Part shown: piece by piece, positions 8,229 to 16,810 of the stretch | Layout: each line of letters starts with the position of its first letter | Numbering within the stretch: the first letter of the stretch is position 1 | NCBI GenBank assembly: GCA_030998225.1 | Contig: JAPYXD010000734.1 | Span: forward strand, 186,001-250,000 | Source of the DNA: Diplolepis rosae | Lineage: Eukaryota; Arthropoda; Insecta; Hymenoptera; Diplolepididae | Direction: 5' to 3' | Length of the DNA: 64,000 nt | The notes under the pieces: model-generated | The model's database searches: none | Seen by the model: only the letters and a program-made list of their open reading frames with translations | What the model was told of the DNA's origin: nothing | Program-made: the position numbers and the translations under genes

Positions 8229-8426
8229 ATGATTCCAAAAAGTGAAAATCCTTCAACAAATTTTTCAAGATATATAGATGGTGTTTGTCCACAAAATCAT
8301 CCAAGAGCTTATCAAATTCTCTTGAATTTTTCATGCATTTCCTTATTACCGGAAGTAGAAAAAATATACGTCCATAAAATCACAATGTTCAAAAATTTGC
8401 GAATTATGATATCGCTTCAATTATAA
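8229..8426 (+). CDS. Unrecognised ORF at start of the second accessory module
   Basis: A 65-codon ATG frame (DGVCPQNHPRAYQILLNF, LLPEVEKIYVHKITMF). No family is recognised. The ORF's last ~10 codons overlap a shifted frame that stays open until a TAG near 8448 (ANYDIASIITLKILGI), so a frameshift near 8395 may have cut the gene. It precedes a zinc-ribbon segment by about 30 bp and probably belonged to the same protein. Confidence 0.35.
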   Translation: MIPKSENPSTNFSRYIDGVCPQNHPRAYQILLNFSCISLLPEVEKIYVHKITMFKNLRIMISLQL

Positions 8427-8455
8427 CCTTGAAAATTCTTGGCATTCAATAGTAA

Positions 8456-8665
8456 AAAAATGAAGTTATAAATACAAAATGCCAATTTTGCGAAACAGAA
8501 TTAGTAAGACGATTTCAACCAGCATATAAATGTTTAGATTGCATAGAGCAATATTTAGATCATATTGGTAGAATAAACTTAGGATATGAAATCAAAGTAA
8601 AAAATCATTGTTTGTTTGCGAATATTACGAACGAAATACATATAAACGAATTAAATGGAATTGAT
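8456..8665 (+). CDS. Zinc-ribbon exon, RPA-like (CX2C-X13-CX2C)
   Basis: The frame is open from 8456 to 8674 without an ATG. It encodes CQFC (from 8480), 13 residues, then CLDC, followed by a beta-rich looking stretch (GYEIKVKNHCLFANITNEIHINEL). Four cysteines with this spacing, an aromatic-basic pair before the third cysteine (YKC) and following strands resemble the zinc ribbon inside the C-terminal OB fold of replication protein A large subunit. In RPA the first pair is CX4C, so the match is approximate. It ends with a GAT codon at 8663-8665, followed by GTAATT, a possible splice donor. Single-stranded nucleic acid binding is an inference. Confidence 0.4.
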
Positions 8666-8780
8666 GTAATTTGAAATAATTCTGTCAAAATAATTTGCAT
8701 ATAATTTATAACATAATATTTAAAAAATTAAAGTTAATTTAAAATATTTTCAAAAAAAAACTACGAAAATTCTGTTTCAG
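8666..8780 (+). other. Candidate phase-0 intron (115 nt)
   Basis: Donor GTAATT at 8666, acceptor TTCTGTTTCAG ending at 8780. Its removal joins the zinc-ribbon frame exactly in phase to the dsRBD frame, whose ATG is at 8784. The TGA at 8672-8674 would be spliced out. The donor is weaker than that of the intron at 7154. Confidence 0.4.
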
Positions 8781-8783
8781 AAA

Positions 8784-9225
8784 ATGGAAGGAAAAATTGA
8801 AGGCAGAAATATTACAATAACCAACAGTCCAGTCCAAACTATACATGAAATAAGCTTAGAATATGACTTTGACGATCCAATATTTGAAGTTGTTCAATGT
8901 AATTCGTCAAATCATATCCCAATATTTGTAGCAACATGTAAAATTCAAAAAGATTCAAAAACGTATGTAAGTATAGGAGAAAAGTCAAAAACAAAAAAAA
9001 GCATCTAAACATAGTTCAGCACATAAGTTATTAGAATTTTTGTATAAAGACTATTTGTTTACCGAACGAAAAGAACCTGAAATTAAATTCGAAAAATCTA
9101 TGGAAAATGAATCAGAAAAAGTTATGTTATATAAATGGACCGGCACATGTGAAAGATGCTATCAAAGGGGTCACAAACCAATGAATTGTACTGCGCCAAA
9201 GGGAAATAAAAAGTTCATAGAATAA
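8784..9225 (+). pseudogene. Double-stranded-RNA-binding domain plus CCHC zinc knuckle, frameshifted
   Basis: Two abutting frames: 8784-9008 (74 codons) and a +1 frame, open from about 9001, to 9225. The first holds the front of a dsRBD: a helix with TIHEISLEY, then strands around FEVVQCNSSNHIPIFVATCKI and YVSIGEKSKTKK. The second supplies the matching last helix (ASKHSSAHKLLEFL). Together they give the alpha-beta-beta-beta-alpha layout with the lysine/alanine signature of the family. The shift falls in a run of eight A (8993-9000), where one extra base explains it. Downstream CERCYQRGHKPMNC (from 9151) is a perfect CX2CX4HX4C zinc knuckle, additional to the one in gag. dsRBDs bind duplex RNA, so suppression of host RNA silencing or genome packaging are candidate roles (inference). 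Confidence 0.6.
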
Positions 9226-9320
9226 ATAAAAATAAAAGCGAATATGAAATTTTTATGACTACGTGATGTGACACACTATTAACAAAGAAAAAATAAAGTA
9301 AGTAAATGGAAATTAAACAA

Positions 9321-9355
9321 GTTTGAACATGTTGATTTTATCCCCATGTCCAAAC
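9321..9355 (+). other. Stem-loop before polypurine tract 1
   Basis: GTTTGAACATG (9321-9331) pairs with CATGTCCAAAC (9345-9355) with one internal mismatch, directly in front of the purine tract. The equivalent stem before the second tract (10839-10873) has different bases but keeps pairing. Confidence 0.5.
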
Positions 9356-9388
9356 AAAAGGGGGGAGGTGTCACGTCCCGTAACTATT
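9356..9388 (+). promoter_or_regulatory. Polypurine tract 1 and LTR-start-like sequence
   Basis: AAAAGGGGGGAGG (9356-9368) is followed by TGTCACGTCCCGTAACTAT, nearly the same as the true LTR start at 10886. Plus-strand DNA synthesis primes at such tracts. Similarity to the second copy covers only about 60 bp, so this is a duplicated or ancestral 3' end signal, not a full LTR. Confidence 0.7.
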
Positions 9389-10838
9389 ACAAATGCGACT
9401 TAAAAATAAGAAATTTTTTCTCTTTCTTGAAATTATATTAATTCACATTTAACCTGCATGGAAATATATTGGAAGCAATTAATTATATTCACTGATTATG
9501 TATTTGTTCGATTAATTCAAATATTTGATATAATATTGATAAAAATGATCATAAATGCATGTTCGATATTGTATACGAGCTTTTATATTACCAGAAAAGT
9601 AATAATAACAAAATGTAATGTATTAAAATAAAAAAATGTTAGTAGCGTTTAGTAAGTAACTAAAGGTTGGCTTTGAATGCTGTTACTCTATAATTAATGA
9701 TATTAGCGAGAAAACTTGACGAATTTGCTTAATGGCGTAATCTAATACTTATGTTTACGAAGTTAAAAAAATATGCTTTATACATTTTAAATAATATATC
9801 TTGTCTATATTTGAATTATATCCAAATAAAAATTTAAAATATGCGCTTATTAATGTTTTTAAAAAATATGTATGTAGACAAACTTATAAAACATTTCATG
9901 TGACAAAGTGAATTCCTTTTCAATTAGATAAATGTTGAATTGAAAATTATACTGAATTATTCAAAAGACGAAATAGTATATGCTCGACGATAAAAAATTT
10001 ATTAAAAAAAAATGAATCGAAATTAAAACAAAATACAAAAATAAATACAAACATTTATGTGTGTAATCAATAAAATTTAATATCGTAACTCATTTATATC
10101 AATATGAGTGTAGTTATTTCATTATAGACAAATAATGTTTATTCGAAACATATGCTGAATTATTTAAATAAAAAATAAAAATAGAACGAAATGTGTATGT
10201 GTATGTATGCAAATTCATTCATTAAAATAATAATGAAGCAACAAAAATTTTAAAAAAATTATGTGTGTTATAAATGTTTCTCTTATATTCAAAAATAAAG
10301 GGCATTTTACGGAATTATATTTAGTCATATTTAAGTATTTATGAAATAATTGAAATTTATTCATTAATATGTAGGTTTTAGGGTTTTGCGAATAAGAATT
10401 TTGTAAAATGCGCTGTCGTACTAATTGAAATTAATGAATAAAAATTATTCCAAAACAAAATCTCCACAAAAAAAATTAAACGTTTTGCATTGTATTCATT
10501 TAGAATTATATTTGTCCAAATATTTAAAATAATGTATCGACATATCGTGTAATTGTATAAAAAGTTTCAGTGTATGCGTTCTAATTACTAAATATTTAAA
10601 CATTTCGGATTATAACAATTGTGTATGTTATCGGTATAATTGTGAAAAAATACTTCTATGTATCAAAACTCAATGTATTCAATTTAATGTATTAGCAAAG
10701 AACACAATTATCAACCTAATAAGTTCGTGTCAATGTAAATCACGAATAATAAAAATATCTCTTGATTCATTTTGACAAAAGAAATTTTGATATTAACAAA
10801 AGTTTAATTTGAATCGATTATTTAACTTGGTTGCGAAA
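9389..10838. other. 1.45-kb AT-rich noncoding segment between the two polypurine tracts
   Basis: No coding frame. Weak internal repetition is visible (TGTGTGT/ATGTATG patches, and CTGAATTATT-like motifs near 9951 and 10154), but I cannot define a clean unit. No LTR terminus is recognisable inside it. Confidence 0.5.
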
Positions 10839-10885
10839 GTTCCAACACGGTCATTACATCCCCGTGTTCGAACTAAGGGGGGAGG
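10839..10885 (+). promoter_or_regulatory. Stem-loop and polypurine tract 2
   Basis: GTTCCAACACG (10839-10849) pairs with CGTGTTCGAAC (10863-10873) with one mismatch, followed by AAGGGGGGAGG (10875-10885) directly abutting the LTR. Compared with the copy at 9321, two pairs changed on both sides (T-A to C-G), which supports the stem. Confidence 0.75.
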
Positions 10886-11350
10886 TGTCACGTCCCGTGA
10901 CTATCAATATTTATTTACAAAACAATATGTGTAAAGTTAATAATTTGAAAATATTAAACATGTAAAAGCAACAGGTATCTCTATATATCGATTAACGAAA
11001 AACCCTAAATGTCTAGACATAACGAAATTGTATTCATTGGGGAACCCCATCGGAATGCGTTATAATGAGTTATGTACACAAACCATTAACCCTCCACTTC
11101 TTGCATAGTCCATTCACCTAAGAAAAATAGGGAGGCTAGAGGAACACGCAGGAAAATTTAGAAGACCTGTTACTGAGTGGGACTAAAATTAGAATCTTGT
11201 CGCTATGGATACAAATTGAAGAAAATGTTGAAATCTTCGTAGAAACAATTATGGTCTCATCTGGCTGGAAGAAAAGCTTTTAGGGAACATCTTGCAAATG
11301 TCATGTCAGTATCGATCGAAAAATGGCGGATATCAACCGAAAAAACAGTC

Positions 11351-11358
11351 TATAAAAG
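11351..11358 (+). promoter_or_regulatory. TATA box of the gypsy LTR promoter
   Basis: TATAAAAG in the middle of the LTR, about 30 bp before the repeated segment that probably starts the R region. Confidence 0.5.
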
Positions 11359-11383
11359 CACCTGCAAATCCGCAAATCTCCAG

Positions 11384-11510
11384 TGACCGTCGGACCATCT
11401 TCAGAATCGCATCTCTTCTCAGAAAAGTAACAAGTTACCGTCAGACCATCTTGAACTTCAGATCTCTCTCAGAAAAGTAACAACCCCGGAATTCTCTCAG
11501 AAAAGTGACT
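11384..11510 (+). repeat. Short direct repeats in the LTR R region
   Basis: Two ~50-bp units, each running from ACCGTC(G/A)GACCATCTT to CTCAGAAAAGTAACAA, then a partial third ending CTCAGAAAAGTGAC and a remnant GAAAAAGTGAC near 11515. Possible transcription-factor or RNA structural repeats. Confidence 0.7.
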
Positions 11511-11872
11511 CTCGAAAAAGTGACTTCAAGTTCGGTACTCCATACTTTTCTTAGAAAGCAAATTCAATCGTCACTCATTTCCATCGGTTTATCAGTTCAT
11601 TCGTCATTGTGAATATCAATTGGATTATCAGTGCTGTTTAGGAATTTAAATATTGGATCTACATAAATTATCCTCATCATAGTACCCAGGGGACATAAGG
11701 ATTTAGTGGACTCGAATCACTAACATAAAGCATTTACTGTAAGTACCAAATTTTTATTAAGTCTCTAATTTAACTTGAATATATCTATAAATTCTCCCCT
11801 TTCATTTTCAAGCTGCTTCCCAGGAGGAATTTTCAAGGGGAATTTCTATCACATTTGTATTCAAAATATTTA

Positions 11873-11878
11873 AATAAA
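11873..11878 (+). terminator. Polyadenylation signal in the gypsy LTR
   Basis: AATAAA followed within about 40 bp by T/G-rich sequence (GTTTTATTGTTGG). Confidence 0.45.
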
Positions 11879-12026
11879 AGGGTTAATAATTGTAATATTC
11901 TTGAGTTTTATTGTTGGCTATCCTCAACCCTTGTTTCGGTTAAGATATCTTTCCAGGTTTCTTTTCCGAACAAAAAACGAGGAAAAATAAATAATATAAT
12001 AAAAGGTTGGTAACCAAGACGTTACA

Positions 12027-14997
12027 ATATGTGCATACTAAATAGGTGATGCACTTAAAGGAATGAGATTTATAAAATTTGATAACATGATAATGATTTG
12101 AACGAACTTTAGGAATTTTGGAAAAACCATTTTCTCTTTAATGTTATGGTGACACGTTTTCCAGTAAATGTGCACAAAAAATCTTGTTGTTCTCTTTTTA
12201 TTAACTCAAAAAAAGTTTAATTGATTTATATAGTACATAATTTTGAAATTATAAGAAATTACTAAGAAGATGAAGAAGTGATAGAATCAACAACTCTTGT
12301 AAATTGAAATACATGGCATAATGCAAAAGTGCATTACGATGAGATAAGATATCAAAAGACACGTCAGGATGAATAGGTACAGACCGTTGTGAAAAAAGAG
12401 AAAATTTCATATATTCAGATATAGGCTGACTCACTAGACGGTCGAAATGACTGTGATGTAACCCTTTTTTTTAAACTTTTAAAACTGGATTGTTTAGAGA
12501 ATGATATAAGGAATCGAATAAACCCTGTAAGATAGCTCGCGTTCAATAAGAAGTTACTTTTTTAAACGAAAACAATAGAGAAAATTTCTCTCTATTTAAA
12601 AGTTCTGACACGCCTTTCTAAACATTCCAAATTAATTGAATTCTCAACTTTCTATTGCAAATTTAAAACAGAACATGAAATGCATAGGGGTTGAGATTTC
12701 GCTGTTTTCCTGAGTGCATAAATTCGTCTTACTTTCAAGAAATTAAATTTTCCAAGCACAAACTTGAGACGATTTGGCCCCACAATTTTTGACAGCCAGC
12801 TCGAAGTCGAATCCAAAAGCAGGTAGTGGGTCATTACAATAGAGGCAATAAACCGTACGTGCGGCGTACTCTTAATTCTCAATTGATATTATACTTAAAG
12901 AACACATGAGATTTAACATCATAGAGGTTTTTCGCGAAACACATCATATGAGTGCAATGTCACATATGAGAACACGAATTGTGGAATGCCCATAAAGTGG
13001 CTGTAATTTTAATAAAAAAGTAATCTCAAGTGTTGAATTTGAAACAAACATACTGATTTGGAAATGTAATAGAGTATAAAATTATCACACTTCATACATC
13101 ATACTTTATTTATATGCGTTTCTCGGTGAGTTACGTTACTTTTTGTGAACGTAACAAGTCGTAATATAGTTACTTTTCGAAAAAAGTAATTGATTAAAGT
13201 TAAAGTTAGTAGAGACGAAAAAGATGATAATGATTTGAACTAACTTCAGGAATTTTGAGAAAAACATTTTCTCTTTAATGTTATGGTGACACGTTTTCCA
13301 GTAAATGTGCACAAAGAATCTTGTTGTTCTCTTTTTATTTACTCAAACAAAGTTTAATTGATTTATATTGTACATAATTTTGAAACATGGAAAAAACTTG
13401 TCTTTGTAACACTGAAAACAATAAAGTTACAACATGTTTTCATGCGTATCAGACCAAGAAGATAAAGAAGTGATAGAATCAACTTTTCTTGTAAATTGAA
13501 ATACATGGCATAATGCAGAAGTGCATTACAATGAGATAAGGAGTCAAAAGACACGTCAGCATGTATAGGTACAGACCGTTGTGAAAAAAGAGAAAATTTC
13601 ATATGTTCAGATATAGGCTGACTCACTAGACGGTCGAAATGACTGTGATGTAACCCTTTTTTTTAAACTTTTAAAACTGGATTGTTTAGAGAATGATATA
13701 AGGAATCGAATAAACCCTGTAAGATAGCTCGCGTTCAATAAGAAGTTACTTTTTTAAACGAAAACAATAGAGAAAATTTCTCTCTATTTAAAAGTTCTGA
13801 CACGCCTTTCTAAACATTCCAAATTAATTGAATCTTAGCCCAGGTAATAGAGGGAATTCTCAACTTTCTATTGCATATGTAAAACAGAACATGAAATGCA
13901 TAGGGGTTGAGATTTCGCTGTTTTCCTGAGTGCATATATTCGTCTTACTTTCAAGAAATTGAAATTTCCAAGCACAAACTTGAGACGATTTGGCCCCACA
14001 ATTTTTGACAGCCAGCTCGAAGTCGAACCCAAAAGCAGGTAGTGGGTCATTACAATAGAGGCAATAAACCGTACGTGCTGCGTACTCTTAATTCTAAATT
14101 GATATTATACTTAAAGAACACATGAGAGTGAAAAGTTTGAAAATGAGGACAAGATAGGACAAAAAAGTGACTATTTTATTAAATATTATCAACGCTTAAC
14201 ATCTTATATTTTTATTTTTGAACCCTGTTGCGTTTTAATTAATAATCTATTGAGTTCAAAGAATTTTTTAAGTTGCTGAGGCTTGCCAATTGACTAAGAA
14301 ATCGTTATATGGCATTGAATGATAAATTTTTGTACAAGAAAAGATCCAAAAGTTGATTAAAAAATAAAAATGTATCTTTTAAAAAATCCGGACAAACACC
14401 CGGACGCAGTCAAAAATCCTATAGGACAACTCACACAATCTCTAAAATGAGGGCATGTCCAGGGAAATCCGGACGGATGGTCAACCTAACTGACCATACA
14501 TTGTGTGCATGCCAAATTTCAATCAACTTAAACAACATTTGTCTAACTTAGGACGATTTATATTTTGAATACTCATTTGATATCAGGTTCAAAACTGTTC
14601 ACAGTTTTCAATTCTTAATTTCGGAAACAATTATGCGACAAAAATGTTCCGTCTCGGCATTCTACATGTGCGTATATTTTTGGAGCATTAATTTTAAGAC
14701 TTTTAAAATTTCAAGTTAATATTTTCTCGAAAATGAGATTTTGAAATTTATTTGAATACTTTCAAGTACCATAGTTTTATGAATTTTAATTTCAGAATAA
14801 AATGTATTTAGACTTATTTTTAGAACTATTTGAGAAGAATCCAGAACTGTAAACAGAACTCTTGGAACTCTGAGAACTGAGTTTTCATTTAGAAAATATT
14901 AATCTGATTAGAAAATGTTATGAGGGTTTATTGCTGTACTCGCCTAGCACAACTCAGCACAACTTTTTGTTTTTCAAAATTCCTATTTCTCAAAAAG
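12027..14997. repeat. Left arm of the giant inverted repeat
   Basis: This stretch is the reverse complement of 16724-18694 continued at 23546-24626. Matched features give a constant coordinate sum of 31721 (for example 13868-14050 with 17671-17853, and 13363-13626 with 18095-18358), and checked stretches are identical or nearly so. The arm contains two ~1.2-kb direct units (12027-13223 and 13224-14125; the first lacks about 75 bp near 12255) and an ~870-bp inner segment (14126-14997). Small open frames here are not convincing genes. Confidence 0.9.
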
Positions 14998-15749
14998 CAA
15001 TTATTCCAAGTTATCTGTTTTTAAAACGCACAAATTTTATAAATGTTACAATCTTCTTGTGCATCATTGTCCTCGGTAGTAGATTGGGGATGTAATGCAT
15101 TCACGTTTCGAATTTTATGTTTAACCTGGCGAAAGTTTCGGATAGGAATTAATTTCGAGCTAATCCAAATTATTCCAAAACATTCCGGAGTTTGTTTCCG
15201 AACCATTCCGAGTCATTGAGAACCAATCCGAAAGATTTTTTTGATCTCGTTTAATGAAAATCATTCAAAAATCAATCCGACTTAATCGGAGACATCAACC
15301 TAAACGAATCCGAGTCAAATTTTCAATACAAATGAATCAGAATCAATCTAGACCCGAATTGATCTAAATCGAATATTCAACCTGAATCAATCCAAATTAA
15401 TTCTGATTCATTTGTATTGAAAATTTGTCTCGGATTCGTTTAGGTTGATGTCTCCGATTAAGTCGGATTGATTTTTGAATGATTTTCATTAAACGAGATT
15501 AAAAAAATCTTTCGGATTGGTTCTCAATGACTCGGAATGGTTCGGAAACAAACTCCGGAATGTTTTGGAATAATTTGGATTAGCTCGAAATTAATTCCTA
15601 TCCGAAACTTTCGCCAGGTTAAACATAAAATTCGAAACGTGAATGCATTACATCCCCAATCTACTACCGAGGACAATGATGCACAAGAAGATTGTAACAT
15701 TTATAAAATTTGTGCGTTTTAAAAACAGATAACTTGGAATAATTGCTTT
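14994..15749. repeat. Inner ~750-bp near-perfect palindrome
   Basis: The halves mirror around 15371/15372. The segment near 15021-15206 is the reverse complement of 15537-15722, so both strands encode the same 61-residue frame. Towards the centre the sequence turns into short variations of AATCCGA/GATTC motifs (15200-15520). Only a few centre bases are unpaired. As single strand it would fold into one long hairpin. Confidence 0.9.
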
Positions 15750-16723
15750 GGAATAGGCAAAAAAAATCCTGCCCCATTATTCTTAAACTAAGTGTACATT
15801 GATCGGGTTTTCAATCTGTGACAAAACTTTTTTAGCTTCTTATATAGTCTGTTGACTTTTATGATGTTTTGCGCACTATCAGGAGACTTGCTGCCACCAG
15901 CCTCTGGATGCAAATTGAAAACGTATCTCTGCATAAACTCTAAAGAACAAGCGTAAGCTTCAGAATAGCGTCTGTTCCAAACTAAAAAAACTCGCGTAAG
16001 CCCAGACAAAAGCGCCCATGAAGTTTGTGGTGGATGACTTTGTGCACTACTTCGATTTGAAGACCCTTTCCAATTATACTTTGCCCGCTTTTCGAAAAAA
16101 CAAAAAAACAAAAAAATTTTGAATTTACAAAAATAAATGTTTCTCTGCATTTTTACTGGTCAATAACATTTTTATTAAGTAACAAATACAAATTTCATTG
16201 CTGTGCTGTAATTTCGAAATCCTAATTTTAAAAATATTTTTAAAAAATTCGGAATAAAAAAATCGGAATTTTATAAAAAAATAATTTGAAGAATTCGATA
16301 CTTGTGCTGAGTTGTGCTAGGCGAATACAACAATAAACCCTTATAACATTTTACGAACAGATTAATATTTTCCAAATGAAAACACATTTTCGAAACATAG
16401 TCCATCAACGACCCGCGATTTCACAAAAATGGGAATTTTGAAAAACAAAAATTTGTGCTGAGTTGTACTAGGCGAGTACAACAATAAATCCTCATAACAT
16501 TTTCTAATCAGAAGAATATTTTTCAAATGAAAACTCATTTTCGAAACACATAATCCATGACCGACCCGGGATTTTGCAGAAATGGGAATTTTGAAAAACA
16601 AAAAGTTGTGCTGAGTTGTGCTAGGCGAGTACAGCAATAAACCCTCATAACATTTTCTAATCAGGATAATATTTTTCAAATGAAAACTCATTTTCGAAAC
16701 ACATAATCCATCACCGACCCCGG
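15750..16723. other. Asymmetric spacer of the inverted repeat
   Basis: This ~970-bp segment has no inverted partner. It holds one minus-strand ORF (15788-16150), an AT-rich stretch, and three units of a ~150-bp tandem repeat whose fourth unit is part of the right arm. Its presence makes the inverted repeat core asymmetric. Confidence 0.8.
15788..16150 (-). CDS. Unrecognised 120-codon ORF in the palindrome spacer
   Basis: A minus-strand ATG frame. After a hydrophobic low-complexity start (residues 1-20) it has a more protein-like part: WKGSSNRSSAQSHPPQTSW, LLSGLTRVFLVWNRRYSEAY, EFMQRYVFNLHPEAGGSKS, NIIKVNRLYKKLKKF. Base composition is richer in G and C than its surroundings, so it may be a captured exon or a remnant of a passenger gene of a foldback-like element. 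A T-rich stretch before the KYNWKG part could be a splice-acceptor tract. No domain is recognised. Confidence 0.35.
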   Translation of the reverse strand: MQRNIYFCKFKIFLFFCFFEKRAKYNWKGSSNRSSAQSHPPQTSWALLSGLTRVFLVWNRRYSEAYACSLEFMQRYVFNLHPEAGGSKSPDSAQNIIKVNRLYKKLKKFCHRLKTRSMYT

Positions 16724-16810
16724 ATTTTTGAGAAATAGGAATTTTGAAAAACAAAAAGTTGTGCTGAGTTGTGCTAGGCGAGTACAGCAATAAACCCTCA
16801 TAACATTTTC
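16303..16810. repeat. ~150-bp tandem repeat, about 3.5 units
   Basis: TGTGCTGAGTTGT(G/A)CTAGGCG recurs at 16303, 16454, 16617 and 16760, each followed by a similar segment with ACAATAAA(C/T)CCT and CATAACATTTT. The left arm has only one unit (near 14930), so the array expanded on the right side after, or independently of, the inversion. The 142-codon minus-strand frame over it is just the translated repeat. Confidence 0.85.

Larger units (their letters stand above)
1..12026 (+). mobile_element. Degenerate Ty3/gypsy LTR retrotransposon, 5' LTR outside window
   Basis: The order gag, RT, RNase H, integrase (HHCC, DD35E, GPY) on one strand is the Ty3/gypsy order. The 3' end has a polypurine tract directly followed by a TGT...ACA bounded LTR (10886-12026). 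No second copy of that LTR occurs in positions 1-651, so the 5' LTR must lie upstream of the window. The copy is defective: protease and the N-terminal part of RT are deleted near 3146, and frames shift near 2640, 4440, 6060 and 8993. Between integrase and LTR lies an unusual 2.3-kb accessory region. Sequence to the right of the LTR (from 12027) matches the reverse complement of about 24553-24626, so the element sits in the outer left arm of the large inverted repeat. Confidence 0.9.
10886..12026 (+). repeat. 3' LTR of the gypsy element (1141 bp)
   Basis: It begins TGTCACGTCC right after the purine tract and ends GACGTTACA, with short inverted termini (TGTCACGT/ACGTTACA). The first bases form a perfect hairpin, GTCACG-TCC-CGTGAC (10887-10901). 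A TATA box (TATAAAAG, 11351-11358) is followed by a repeated leader (11384-11510) and an AATAAA signal at 11873-11878, consistent with U3-R-U5. The right end is confirmed because the sequence from 12027 on continues the neighbouring ~1.2-kb repeat. No other copy of this LTR is in the window. Confidence 0.8.

Noticed and set aside
8993..9000. Programmed frameshift at the A8 run in the dsRBD ORF
   Set aside because: The downstream frame needs a +1 shift, whereas slippery A-runs usually give -1. A homopolymer indel is the simpler explanation, in line with other lesions in the element.
9369..10885. A complete first 3' LTR
   Set aside because: Only the first ~20 bp resemble the real LTR. No matching right end or polyadenylation/TATA layout is found, so only a duplicated start signal is called.
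11292..11480. 62-codon ORF in the gypsy LTR
   Set aside because: It overlaps the TATA box and the R-region repeats; its codons follow the repeat, not a protein.
15021..15722. Two identical 61-codon ORFs on opposite strands
   Set aside because: Their identity is explained by the palindrome. No domain is recognisable and the start codons have no support.
16362..16790. 142-codon repetitive ORF on the minus strand
   Set aside because: It is the translation of the ~150-bp tandem repeat.
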